A DNA stretch of 64,000 nucleotides, from positions 56,295 through 120,294 of the forward strand of contig JAKAGV010000020.1 in assembly GCA_021815405.1 (NCBI GenBank). Reading direction: 5' to 3'. The notes under the pieces were generated by a model. That model ran no database searches. It was not told where the DNA came from and saw nothing but the letters and a program-made list of their open reading frames with translations. This document shows, in pieces, positions 43,404-52,321 of this stretch (positions within the stretch are counted from its first letter, which is position 1; each line of letters starts with the position of its first letter). The translations under genes and the position numbers were made by a program. Source of the DNA: Bacteroidota bacterium (GTDB lineage: Bacteria; Bacteroidota; Ignavibacteria; Ignavibacteriales; Ignavibacteriaceae).

Positions 43404-43889
43404 ATGAGCGGTACTCAAATATTATTGACAATATTAGGATTGACTTTATTTTCAGTGTTAGCCTTAAATGTTAATAAAGTAATTCTTAACTCAAGCAGCC
43501 AAACGGATGCTTCTGAGTATATTGCAACTGCAACCACAATTGGTCAAAGTGTTTTGAATATGGTAAGCAGTAAATCTTTCGATCAAAATACAATCGGTAA
43601 TCCGGCATATACTAATAACAACATGTTTACACCTGCAAATATGCTTGGACCGGAAACCGGTGAAAAGCCTGCTTCATATAATGACATTGATGATTATAAT
43701 AACTTTACCGATGCTGATACAACGCCGCGTGCCGGAATATTTAATATTTTAGTTCGTGTTAATTATGTAGATGATAACAGCCCAAATACAATTTTAAATA
43801 CCACATCAAGGACGAAGAGAATACAAGTTGCAGTTAAAAGCCCTTTCATGAAGGACACTTTATTCATGTACACTTACAAGAGCTATTAA
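43404..43889 (+). CDS. minor pilin-like protein (PilV/GspI-like position)
   Basis: 161 residues. The N-terminus MSGTQILLTILGLTLFSVLALNVNKVIL is an uncleaved-looking hydrophobic helix running into a polar helix (ASEYIATATTIGQSVLNMV). A beta-rich head follows with NILVRVNYVDDNSPN and TKRIQVAVKSPF. No canonical prepilin site. It heads a three-gene cluster with a PilW-like and a PilX-like protein, the usual order of minor pilins that prime pilus assembly. The role is inferred from layout, not sequence identity. Confidence 0.65.
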   Translation: MSGTQILLTILGLTLFSVLALNVNKVILNSSSQTDASEYIATATTIGQSVLNMVSSKSFDQNTIGNPAYTNNNMFTPANMLGPETGEKPASYNDIDDYNNFTDADTTPRAGIFNILVRVNYVDDNSPNTILNTTSRTKRIQVAVKSPFMKDTLFMYTYKSY

Positions 43890-43947
43890 CCATGAAGTTT
43901 CAAATTAAAATATTGTCCAAAGAACAACCCTTGTTGAATAACCCATA

Positions 43948-44033
43948 TGGAGTAATGGGAAATTGGAATGTCGGAATAGATCAGCAATCTCAATATTCTA
44001 CTGCTCCATTACTCCATTACTCCAATACTTCAA
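43948..44033. repeat. TGGAGTA/TACTCCA repeat block
   Basis: TGGAGTAATGGG...TGGAATG on the left and CTCCATTACTCCATTACTCCA on the right form a degenerate inverted repeat between two minor-pilin genes. Related blocks lie at 4145-4222 and 37363-37447. Confidence 0.5.
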
Positions 44034-44071
44034 CTCTTCTCCTCAAGCTAATAGACAAAGCGTAATAAGTT

Positions 44072-44602
44072 ATGAATTCCTCATTAGACATAATAGGTTC
44101 TTACTTAATCGGCGGTATTGTCGTCTTAGGTTTGGTAGGAATAATGTTTGTCTTTAACAGCAAATCACAAGAAACAAAACTAAGCCAAATTGCCCAATAT
44201 ACTTCTGAACAAATTGGAGATATAGTTGAGCATGATTTTAATAAACTCGGTTATGGAGTTTCAGGAAATTCGATATCGAGCATAACAGACAGTTCAATTA
44301 CCTTTCTCGCAGACCTCAATAACAGCCAGACTATTGATTCAATTACTTATTCTACTTTAAGACAAAATAATAATTTCTATTTAAGCAGAAAAGTTGTAGA
44401 AGGTACAACTACTAAACAATGGAACACTCCGGTTAAAAGTTTTGACATTGCAGGAATTGATACATCCGGAAATCCAACATACAACATAGCTAATATAAAA
44501 GGGATAAATGTTAAAATATTAATTACGAAAGAAGGCTTTGCTAATTCTAAATATGGAATAGGAGCCTTTTGGCAAAGAAAATTTTATCCACCAAATTTAT
44601 AA
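44072..44602 (+). CDS. minor pilin-like protein (PilW/GspJ-like)
   Basis: 176 residues. A short polar start (MNSSLDIIGSYL) leads into a hydrophobic helix (IGGIVVLGLVGIMFVF), a Gln/Ser-rich helix and IGDIVEHDFNKLGYGV. This last segment resembles the E-x-DxRxAGY region of PilW-type minor pilins. The rest is beta-rich. No prepilin peptidase site. It lies 10 nt before the PilX-like gene. Confidence 0.6.
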   Translation: MNSSLDIIGSYLIGGIVVLGLVGIMFVFNSKSQETKLSQIAQYTSEQIGDIVEHDFNKLGYGVSGNSISSITDSSITFLADLNNSQTIDSITYSTLRQNNNFYLSRKVVEGTTTKQWNTPVKSFDIAGIDTSGNPTYNIANIKGINVKILITKEGFANSKYGIGAFWQRKFYPPNL

Positions 44603-44611
44603 AAGAATTAT

Positions 44612-45787
44612 ATGGGCAGAATGCTTTTAATATTGTTAATGGGCGGCGGGATGCTTTTCTCTGTAGCATCGTTAAATATAAACCGCAGCAATGATGAAAT
44701 GCTGGGCAATGCTGTAAGTGAATATCAAAAAAAAGAAGCAAAGGACTTTGCTAAGAGCGGTGTTGAGATCGCTTTAAGAAATTTATCAAATGATACTTCA
44801 TGGACAGGCGCATCAACTCAATTAGAAGGCGGTTCAGTTAGCATTGCGGTAAAAAATACATCGAGCCAGTATCCGAATGGTCCCAATGCAAATTTAGTAA
44901 GCGCAAGGCAAATTACATCAGTAGGAATTTGCGGAAATGATTCCGCAACTGTTATGGCGGTTATCCAGCTTCCTAATCCCAATAACCCCGGTAATAATCA
45001 GAATAATCCTCCGGCATTTATGACATATGCAGTTGAAACAGGAAATAACTGCTGCCTAAACGGAAATGTTGATGTTCAAGATGATGGCAATTCACAGTGG
45101 AATGCCAATATACACGCTAACGGCGATTTCAATATGAACGGAAATAATACAGTAAAAGGATTTGTAACTTATTGCGGTAATGCAGCAATAAATCCTTCAT
45201 GGAGTATGAATACAAACATTACACCTAATCAAAATCCTAATAATCTGCCAAGCTGTTCTAAAGGATCTGAAGTTGAAATTCCATCATTTAACGCCAATGA
45301 TTATAAGAGCAAAGCCTCAAAATCATATACAACTAATACAACAATTAGCGGTAATATAACGCTCGGTACCAAAGATAAACCGCAAATTGTATATGTAGGC
45401 GGAGATTGCACTTTTGGAAATACAACCATTTCAGGTTACGGTGAGTTTATAGTAACAGGAAATATACTGATAAAAGGCAATGTAACTGTTTCCTCTCCGG
45501 ATCCTAACGGAAGTTCACTTGGTTTATATACCGGCAGTGATGTAAATGTTAATGGTGATGTTACGTTATGGGCTCAAATCTTTTCAGGCGATAATATAAA
45601 TCTTGGTGGCAACTGCAAAGTGCACGGCAGTGTAACTGCTAGTAGTACGGTAAACTTTAACGGCAATGTAAATATATATTATAGACCGGCTGGAGGAGAA
45701 TTAACTTCGCCTTTCTGGGAGGGTGAAGACGGGAATAATTCTAATTCAATAGCTACACGTCCATCGATAGTATCTTATTATGAATAG
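44612..45787 (+). CDS. PilX-like minor pilin with beta-helical repeat head
   Basis: 391 residues. It begins MGRMLLILLMGGGMLFSVASLNINRS, then KKEAKDFAKSGVEIALRNLS, a polar helix typical of PilX. The remaining 250 residues are repetitive: LNGNVDVQDDGNS, NANIHANGDFNMNGNN, TISGNITLG, DVNVNGDVTLWAQ, INLGGNCKVHG, VNFNGNVNIYY. This pattern suggests a right-handed beta-helix like polymer-forming or DUF7305-type heads. It may sit at the pilus tip or be an adhesin; that is inference. Last gene of the cluster; a terminator follows. Confidence 0.7.
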   Translation: MGRMLLILLMGGGMLFSVASLNINRSNDEMLGNAVSEYQKKEAKDFAKSGVEIALRNLSNDTSWTGASTQLEGGSVSIAVKNTSSQYPNGPNANLVSARQITSVGICGNDSATVMAVIQLPNPNNPGNNQNNPPAFMTYAVETGNNCCLNGNVDVQDDGNSQWNANIHANGDFNMNGNNTVKGFVTYCGNAAINPSWSMNTNITPNQNPNNLPSCSKGSEVEIPSFNANDYKSKASKSYTTNTTISGNITLGTKDKPQIVYVGGDCTFGNTTISGYGEFIVTGNILIKGNVTVSSPDPNGSSLGLYTGSDVNVNGDVTLWAQIFSGDNINLGGNCKVHGSVTASSTVNFNGNVNIYYRPAGGELTSPFWEGEDGNNSNSIATRPSIVSYYE

Positions 45788-45807
45788 GTAATTCATAAAT
45801 GAAATTG

Positions 45808-45838
45808 AAAAGTCCGGTTTATGCCGGACTTTTTTATT
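45808..45838. terminator. bidirectional terminator
   Basis: AAGTCCGG (45810-45817) and CCGGACTT (45824-45831) form a perfect 8-bp stem, flanked by an A-tract on the left and a T-tract on the right. It therefore serves both the minor-pilin genes (plus) and aspS (minus). Confidence 0.85.
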
Positions 45839-45858
45839 TTAAATCAAAATACTTTTGC

Positions 45859-47625
45859 TTACCGTATTTTTATATGAAGCTCTTTAAGTTGATCTTCGCC
45901 GACTGTTGATGGTGCATCATCCATAATAGAAACTGCACTTGCAGTCTTTGGAAATGCAATCACTTCTCTAATTGAACTTTCGCCGGCAAATATCATAGCC
46001 ATTCTATCAAATCCGAAAGCAATTCCACCATGAGGAGGTGCGCCGAATTTAAATGCATTCATTAAGAAGCCGAATTTATATTCAGCTTCCTCGTCTGTAA
46101 TACCAAGAGCCTTAAACATTTTTGCTTGAAGATCAGCATTGTGAATTCTTATGCTTCCACCAGCTATTTCGGTACCATTTAAAACTAAATCATAAGCGCG
46201 TGCATGAACTCTTGCGGGATCTGATTCCATGTATTCAACATCTTCAAGCCTTGGAGAAGTGAACGGATGGTGCATAGCATAAAATCTTTTTGTCTGTTCA
46301 TCCCACTCAAGCAATGGAAAATCAGTTACCCACAGAAGCTTTGGAGCTGAATCAGACTTAATTAAATCCAACCGCCTAGCCATCTCTAATCTTAAGGAGC
46401 CCATAATTGAAAGAGCTTTTAATCTTGAGCCTGAAAGAATAAAAATTAAATCTCCAGGTTTTGCTTTTAAAGCCTGAATTAAATTTTTCTTTTCTTCGTC
46501 TGTTAAGAACTTTGCAATTGGAGCTTCCAAATCATTGTCTTTAACTCGCATCCAAATTAAGCCGCCGGCACCGAGCTTTTTAACAAAGTCGGTAATAACA
46601 TCAAGCTGATTTCTTGTGTATTCGCCGCAGCCAGGAGCGGTCATTCCAGTAATTATTCCTTTGTTCTTTATATGATCTTGAAAAACTTTGAATGATGTAT
46701 TTTCAAAAACATGATTTAACGTCACCATCTCAAGATCGAAACGTAAATCAGGTTTATCACTGCCATACTTTTCAAGAGCTTCATCAAAAGTTAATCTTGG
46801 CAAGGGAATGGTCAATTCCTGATTAAGTATTTCTTTGAAAAGAATTTTCATCAATCCTTCAACCATTTCAAAAATATTTTCCTGGTCGATGAAAGACATC
46901 TCGACATCGATCTGTGTAAATTCAGGCTGCCTGTCTGCACGTAAATCTTCATCACGGAAACATTTTACAATCTGGAAATACCTATCGAGTCCCGATACCA
47001 TTAACAGCTGCTTGTATTGCTGCGGTGACTGAGGCAGTGCATAAAATTTTCCTTTATGAAGACGGCTGGGTACTAAATAATCTCTCGCCCCTTCCGGTGT
47101 ACTTTTCATTAATACTGGGGTTTCAACTTCAACAAAATTATTTTCATCAAAATATTTTCTGACAAGCTGGTACATCTTATGGCGCAGCAACATATTTTGC
47201 TGAAGTGAAGGTCTGCGTAAATCAAGGTACCGGTATTTTAGTCTAATATCTTCGCTTGTGTCAACATCATCCCGAATAGGAAAAGGCGGAGTCTTAGCTT
47301 CATTCAAAATGATAAGCTTATTAACCATAACATCAATTTGCCCGGTAGCAATTGCTGGATTTTCTGTACCTTCGGGTCTTTTCCTAACTTTACCTTCAAT
47401 TGAAATTACAAACTCACTGCGGAGGCTGCCAGCACTCTCGTGAGCTTCCTTGCTGAAGTTTGGTTCAAAAACAATTTGAGTGATTCCGTACCGGTCGCGT
47501 AAATCAATAAAGATTAAACCGCCAAGGTCGCGACGAGTATCTACCCAACCGTTTAAAACAACATTTTCACCAATATGACTTTCCCTTAATTCACCACACG
47601 TATGCGTTCTTGTCTTAAAATACAT
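45859..47625 (-). CDS. aspS: aspartyl-tRNA synthetase
   Basis: 588 residues, the bacterial length that includes the GAD insertion. The N-terminal OB anticodon-binding domain (about 1-105) contains VVLNGWVDTRRDLGG. Class II motif 2 is FRDEDLRADRQPEFTQID (about 218). The GAD domain spans about 285-420. Motif 3 is GIAFGFDRMAMI (about 533). It charges tRNA-Asp, and possibly tRNA-Asn; discriminating or not cannot be decided here. Monocistronic, sharing a terminator with the pilin cluster. Confidence 0.97.
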   Translation of the reverse strand: MYFKTRTHTCGELRESHIGENVVLNGWVDTRRDLGGLIFIDLRDRYGITQIVFEPNFSKEAHESAGSLRSEFVISIEGKVRKRPEGTENPAIATGQIDVMVNKLIILNEAKTPPFPIRDDVDTSEDIRLKYRYLDLRRPSLQQNMLLRHKMYQLVRKYFDENNFVEVETPVLMKSTPEGARDYLVPSRLHKGKFYALPQSPQQYKQLLMVSGLDRYFQIVKCFRDEDLRADRQPEFTQIDVEMSFIDQENIFEMVEGLMKILFKEILNQELTIPLPRLTFDEALEKYGSDKPDLRFDLEMVTLNHVFENTSFKVFQDHIKNKGIITGMTAPGCGEYTRNQLDVITDFVKKLGAGGLIWMRVKDNDLEAPIAKFLTDEEKKNLIQALKAKPGDLIFILSGSRLKALSIMGSLRLEMARRLDLIKSDSAPKLLWVTDFPLLEWDEQTKRFYAMHHPFTSPRLEDVEYMESDPARVHARAYDLVLNGTEIAGGSIRIHNADLQAKMFKALGITDEEAEYKFGFLMNAFKFGAPPHGGIAFGFDRMAMIFAGESSIREVIAFPKTASAVSIMDDAPSTVGEDQLKELHIKIR

Positions 47626-47810
47626 TTTACTTGTTAGATATTCTTAAAAAGTGAGTACAAAAATAACTAAATCGGGATGGCTGTACAAATAGGTTTTCCA
47701 GTTTAAGCCCTGAAATTTGTGTTAAGCTTTTGTTTTTTCCTGCAAGGAATTCCACGAATTTTCTATAATTTTACATCACTATTATTTTTATTCATAATGA
47801 ACAGGGATTT

Positions 47811-49115
47811 ATGAACACAGTTGAAATTATTAGAAAAAAGAGGGACGGGAAAAATCTCGAAGAAAATGAAATTGATTTTCTGATTTCATCTTATACGAAA
47901 AATAAAATTCCGGATTACCAGTTTTCTGCTTTTTTGATGGCAGCATTTCTGAATGGAATGAATAAAGAAGAAACTTCTTCTTTAACTAAAGCAATGCTAT
48001 ACAGCGGAAAAGTAATCAATTTAAAATCTATTCCGGGTGTAAAGATAGATAAACATTCCACAGGCGGAGTTGGTGACAAAACATCTTTAATACTCGCACC
48101 GATAGCTGCCGCTGCCGGTATAAACGTTCCTATGATTTCCGGAAGAGGTCTTGGGCATTCCGGTGGAACACTAGATAAACTTGAATCGATTCCCGGATTT
48201 AGAACTGATTTGAATTTAGCCGACTATAAAAGAGTAATTAAAAAATGCGGCGCAGTTCTTATCGGACAAACAAAAGATATTGCGCCGGCAGATAAATTAA
48301 TTTATTCTCTCCGCGATGTTACTGCAACAGTTGAATCAATCCCTTTAATTACTGCAAGTATTATGAGCAAGAAATTGGCTGAGGGGATTGATGGTTTGGT
48401 GCTTGATGTAAAAACCGGAAGCGGTGCCTTCATGAAAAAACTTGAGGATGCGGAAATGTTGGCGCAATCATTACTCGACACGGCAAAATCATTCGATAAA
48501 AAGGTAATTGCATTTATCACGGATATGAACCAGCCTCTTGGTAATTATATTGGCAATTGGCTGGAAGTTTATGAATCCATAAAAGTTCTGCAAGGCGAAG
48601 TTAAAGGTGATTTACTTGAGCTTAGCAAAACGCTGTCAGGAGCGATGATATTTTTAGGCGGCAAAGCTTCTTCAATTGAAGAGGGAAAAGAAATTTCCCA
48701 AGAGCTGATTGACAACGGAAAAGCTTTCGAAAAGTTTTTGGAAATCGTAAAGCTTCAAGGCGGAAATGTAAAATTGATTGAACAACCTGAAAAATATCCG
48801 AAGGCAAAAGTAGTCGACAAAGTAATTAGTAAAGAAGACGGATACATAAAATCAATAGACAATTTTAAAATCGGCATGGCAGCATTAGAACTTGGCGCAG
48901 GCAGAAAAACCAAAGAAGATAAAATCGATTTTAAAGCAGGAATTATCTTTAAGAAAAAAATAGGGGATTTTGTGAAGAAGGGAGAAATAATAGCAGAAAT
49001 GTACTCCTCATCGGAAGCTAAAAGTAAGAATGTGAAATCAATTTTTTATAGTTTCTTGGAATTTAGCAAGGAAAAAGTAACTATACCGGAACTAATAAAA
49101 GATATAATTAATTAA
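47811..49115 (+). CDS. pyrimidine-nucleoside/thymidine phosphorylase
   Basis: 434 residues. The glycosyltransferase family 3 signature is KHSTGGVGDKTSLILAP (about 82). SGRGLGHSGGTLDKLESIPG, YSLRDVTATVESIPLI and DVKTGSGAFMK follow, and the C-terminal PYNP domain spans about 340-434. It splits thymidine, deoxyuridine or uridine with phosphate to base and (deoxy)ribose-1-phosphate in salvage. Sequence cannot separate DeoA from Pdp. It stands alone before the haem operon. Confidence 0.93.
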   Translation: MNTVEIIRKKRDGKNLEENEIDFLISSYTKNKIPDYQFSAFLMAAFLNGMNKEETSSLTKAMLYSGKVINLKSIPGVKIDKHSTGGVGDKTSLILAPIAAAAGINVPMISGRGLGHSGGTLDKLESIPGFRTDLNLADYKRVIKKCGAVLIGQTKDIAPADKLIYSLRDVTATVESIPLITASIMSKKLAEGIDGLVLDVKTGSGAFMKKLEDAEMLAQSLLDTAKSFDKKVIAFITDMNQPLGNYIGNWLEVYESIKVLQGEVKGDLLELSKTLSGAMIFLGGKASSIEEGKEISQELIDNGKAFEKFLEIVKLQGGNVKLIEQPEKYPKAKVVDKVISKEDGYIKSIDNFKIGMAALELGAGRKTKEDKIDFKAGIIFKKKIGDFVKKGEIIAEMYSSSEAKSKNVKSIFYSFLEFSKEKVTIPELIKDIIN

Positions 49116-49260
49116 AAAACTTCGATTTTTTATAATTTTGGCATATTTATTTTGACAACAAGAGAGTTAGAAAGATTAAATGACCGGCTGGTCTAAAATT
49201 TGTTGTTTACGAATATCCGGATGCGTATTTTTGCACCGATAAGTCAATTAAGGATTTTAC

Positions 49261-50085
49261 ATGAAAGCTGTAATAGATTTTTCAAATTATCTTCTACCGT
49301 TATTGTATCTAATTACTTTTACGTTTTATTCATATGATTTTATGAAAGGCGGGCAGAGATTTGCAAATTCTAAACGGCTCTTTCTATTTCTGACTTTAAG
49401 TTTCCATCTTTTTTACCTGATAATTCGTTCAATTCATTTTGACCATCCGCCTATTACGAATGTATTTGAAATTTTTACACTGCTTGCATTCGCCGTTAGC
49501 TTTTCTTATTTCATTTTAGAATTGCTTACGGATATCCGAGGGACAGGTCCGTTTATAATAATTTTTTCAGTTATCTTTCAGGTTATTTCTACTTTTTACA
49601 TTCCGGATGTTTATCAGGTAAAAGAAGTATTGCGAAGTCACCTTCTCGGAATCCATGTTTTCAATGCGCTGCTCGGTTACTCGGCAATTACAATTTCTGC
49701 TGTTTATGGTTTTCTATATCTAATTCTATATCATGACATCAAGTTGAACAAATTCGGATTAATTTTCGACCGGCTGCCGAGCCTCGAAATTCTTGAGAAG
49801 ATGAGTTTCTACTCTGCTATTATTGGATTTGTACTATTGTCAATCGCGATTGTTATTGGCATAATTTGGCTGCCAAAAGCCTTTCCGAATTTTTCTTATG
49901 CCGATCCCAAATTAATTGGAACCGGAATAGTTTGGCTTTTATACGGAGTCGGAATTTCAACAAAACTTCTTGGCAAGTGGCAGGGTAAAAAAGTTATTAT
50001 GCTTTCAATCGTTGGATTTATTATTGCAATCTGCTCTACAATTGTTTCTAATTTTTTAGCCAGAAGTTTCCATTCATTTTATTAA
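49261..50085 (+). CDS. CcsA/HemX-like membrane protein
   Basis: 274 residues with eight likely transmembrane helices, matching the cytochrome c assembly (CcsA/ResC/HemX) family: HPPITNVFEIFTLLAFA near residue 62 and GIHVFNALLGYSAI near residue 130. The periplasmic loop GIIWLPKAFPNFSYADPK stands where CcsA proteins carry the Trp-rich WWD motif but lacks it, favouring HemX, which supports glutamyl-tRNA reductase, over haem export. It lies 6 nt before hemA and opens the haem operon. Confidence 0.82.
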   Translation: MKAVIDFSNYLLPLLYLITFTFYSYDFMKGGQRFANSKRLFLFLTLSFHLFYLIIRSIHFDHPPITNVFEIFTLLAFAVSFSYFILELLTDIRGTGPFIIIFSVIFQVISTFYIPDVYQVKEVLRSHLLGIHVFNALLGYSAITISAVYGFLYLILYHDIKLNKFGLIFDRLPSLEILEKMSFYSAIIGFVLLSIAIVIGIIWLPKAFPNFSYADPKLIGTGIVWLLYGVGISTKLLGKWQGKKVIMLSIVGFIIAICSTIVSNFLARSFHSFY

Positions 50086-50091
50086 GATTGT

Positions 50092-51369
50092 ATGAACCTG
50101 TTAGCGACATCGATAAATCATAAAACTGCATCAGTAGAGCTTCGCGAGGCACTATATCTCAACTCCGAAGAGATAAAAGAATATTTCAAGCGTGTTCAAG
50201 GAAAATTCTTTAGTGAAGGTTTAGTTATTTCTACGTGCAACCGGACTGAAATTTACGGCATCCCGGTTTCGCAAAATATTTCACCAAAGGAAGTTCAGGA
50301 TTCTCTTTTACAGTTGAAATACGTTTCCGGATTGACACAGGATAATTTTCAGAATTTTGTCTCCGGAAGCGCAATCAGACATCTCTTTAGTGTTGCATGC
50401 GGAATTGATTCTCTTATGATTGGCGATAATCAGATTTTCAAGCAGGTTAAGGATTCATTCCAGCTTGCAGAAGAAAATCATTATGCCGGCTTTTTAATGA
50501 AGCGCGTTTTCGATTCTGCAGTTCGTGCCGGTAAGCGTGCAATAACCGAAACAAGAATCAGTGAAGGCGCAGTAACTGTCAGCTATGCTGCTGTTCAATT
50601 AATTGAGAAGATATTTTCGAACTTAAGCCGGAAATCAGCGCTTGTGATCGGTGCTGGGGAAACCGGTGAACTAGCTACAAAGCACCTAAAGGAAAGAGGT
50701 ATCGGAAATCTTGCAATTACAAACCGAACCTATGAACGTGCTGAAAAACTTGCTGAAAGCTTAGGCACTAAAATACTTCCTTTTAATAATTTTAAAGATT
50801 CGATGCATGAGTTTGACATAATACTTAGTGCAACAAGCGCAGAAAATTTGATTTTGACCAGAGACGATATAAAAGGATTGATGAAGAAACGAAAAAACAA
50901 TCCTTGTGTGCTGATGGACATTGCTATTCCGCGCGACATTGACCCTGAAGCAAAAAATATTGATTACGTTTTTTATAACGATATAGATTCACTTAACATT
51001 ATTGTTCAGCAAAATTTAGCCAAGCGGAAGGAAGAAATTCCGAAGGTAGAAAAAATAATTGATGAAGAGCTAGCCGGATTCCTTACATGGTTTAATTCCC
51101 TTGAAGCTGCCCCTGCAATAAAAGATCTAAGGGATTTCTTTGAAGCGATTAGAGCTGAAGAATTTGAAAAAAACAAAAATAGATTTTCTCCCGAAGACCA
51201 GGAGAAAGTTGAAATAATTACTAAGCGGATAATAAATAAGATTCTTCATCATCCGACTGTTGAGCTGAAAAAGTTCGGTGAAAACGGAACCAATTCCGAC
51301 GAATTTGCAATAAAGATTAGCATTATTCGTGAACTTTTCGGAATGGATAAGAATGAAAAGGATAAATAA
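50092..51369 (+). CDS. hemA: glutamyl-tRNA reductase
   Basis: 425 residues. The catalytic domain has the nucleophile Cys49 in VISTCNRTEIYG. The regulatory/NADPH domain has VIGAGETGELATKHL (about 185) and ITNRTYERAEKLAE. DIAIPRDIDP and a C-terminal dimerisation helix (about 320-425) follow. It reduces glutamyl-tRNA to glutamate-1-semialdehyde, the first committed step of the C5 haem route. hemL, the next step, is not in this window. It overlaps hemC by 17 nt if hemC starts at 51353. Confidence 0.96.
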   Translation: MNLLATSINHKTASVELREALYLNSEEIKEYFKRVQGKFFSEGLVISTCNRTEIYGIPVSQNISPKEVQDSLLQLKYVSGLTQDNFQNFVSGSAIRHLFSVACGIDSLMIGDNQIFKQVKDSFQLAEENHYAGFLMKRVFDSAVRAGKRAITETRISEGAVTVSYAAVQLIEKIFSNLSRKSALVIGAGETGELATKHLKERGIGNLAITNRTYERAEKLAESLGTKILPFNNFKDSMHEFDIILSATSAENLILTRDDIKGLMKKRKNNPCVLMDIAIPRDIDPEAKNIDYVFYNDIDSLNIIVQQNLAKRKEEIPKVEKIIDEELAGFLTWFNSLEAAPAIKDLRDFFEAIRAEEFEKNKNRFSPEDQEKVEIITKRIINKILHHPTVELKKFGENGTNSDEFAIKISIIRELFGMDKNEKDK

Positions 51370-52312
51370 ATTGAATAAAAAAGTTGTAATCGGTTCGCGT
51401 GGAAGCGAGCTTGCGTTGTGGCAATCAAATTTCATAAAGAAGGAATTAGAGAAGAAGAATAAAGGCATCGCTGTTGAGATTAAAATTATCAAGACAACCG
51501 GCGATAAAATTCTTGACGTTGCTTTGTCGAAAATCGGCGATAGAAGTTTATTCACCAAAGAGCTTGAGAATGCACTTCTGAAAAACGAAATTGATTTAGC
51601 AGTACACAGCCTAAAGGACCTTCAAACGCAGCTTCCGAATGGGCTTAAATTAGCTGCAGTTACAAATCGACATCCGGTCGAAGATGTTCTGATTTCCAAA
51701 AAGAAAGGAATATCATTAGAATCATTAAGAGAAAATGCTGTTGTGGCAACAGGTTCTTTAAGAAGAAAAAGTCAACTGCTTCATTTGCGTCCTGATATTC
51801 ATATTGAAGAGCTGCGCGGAAATGTACCAACTAGGATAAACAAGTTTTTTGAATCCGGCTGGGATGCAATTATTCTTGCACGAGCCGGTGTGGAAAGATT
51901 GAAGCTTCAAAAATATATTTCGTCGATCATCAGTACAGATGAAATTCTTCCGGCTGTTGGTCAAGGCGCCCTTGGAATAGAAATTAACATGGAGAATATT
52001 TTTGCCGAAGAAATTCTTAATAGTCTTCATGATGAATCAACGTACAAAGCTGTTTTGGCAGAGCGTGCTTTACTGAGAACTCTTGAAGGCGGATGTCAGG
52101 TGCCGATTGGAGCTTTTGCGGAAGTTAAATCCAATGGGCTTTATCTCGATGCTATGGTTGGCTCACTTGACGGCACTCTTGCGTTTCGCAAGAAAGTAAA
52201 AGGTAGCAAAGCAGAACCGGAAAAGCTTGGGAAAAATCTCGCAAAGGATTTGCTGAAAGCCGGCGCGAGAGAAATATTAGACGAAGTTTATGCAACGGCA
52301 AGATTGAAATAG
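51353..52312 (+). CDS. hemC: hydroxymethylbilane synthase
   Basis: 319 residues from the ATG at 51353; GTG 51329 and TTG 51371 are other starts. Key segments: VVIGSRGSELALWQSNF, TTGDKILD, FTKELENALL, HSLKDLQT, VATGSLRRKSQLL, LPAVGQGALGIE, and the dipyrromethane cofactor Cys in LEGGCQVPIGAFAEV. It condenses four porphobilinogens. Encoded between hemA and the TetR-HemD gene, 9 nt from the latter. Confidence 0.95.
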   Translation: MKRINKLNKKVVIGSRGSELALWQSNFIKKELEKKNKGIAVEIKIIKTTGDKILDVALSKIGDRSLFTKELENALLKNEIDLAVHSLKDLQTQLPNGLKLAAVTNRHPVEDVLISKKKGISLESLRENAVVATGSLRRKSQLLHLRPDIHIEELRGNVPTRINKFFESGWDAIILARAGVERLKLQKYISSIISTDEILPAVGQGALGIEINMENIFAEEILNSLHDESTYKAVLAERALLRTLEGGCQVPIGAFAEVKSNGLYLDAMVGSLDGTLAFRKKVKGSKAEPEKLGKNLAKDLLKAGAREILDEVYATARLK

Positions 52313-52321
52313 AAATTTGAA

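Noticed and set aside
43225..43431. 68-residue minus-strand frame
   Set aside because: Low-complexity, Ile/Tyr-rich, no ribosome-binding site, overlaps the start of the minor-pilin gene; probably chance in AT-rich DNA.
49152..49180. Promoter of the haem operon (TTGACA, 17-nt spacer)
   Set aside because: The -35 match is perfect, but the -10 hexamer ATTAAA matches only three positions; not strong enough to call.
51329..51352. GTG start of hemC at 51329
   Set aside because: It would deepen the overlap with hemA; the family N-terminus begins near VVIGSRGSEL, so a later start is more likely.
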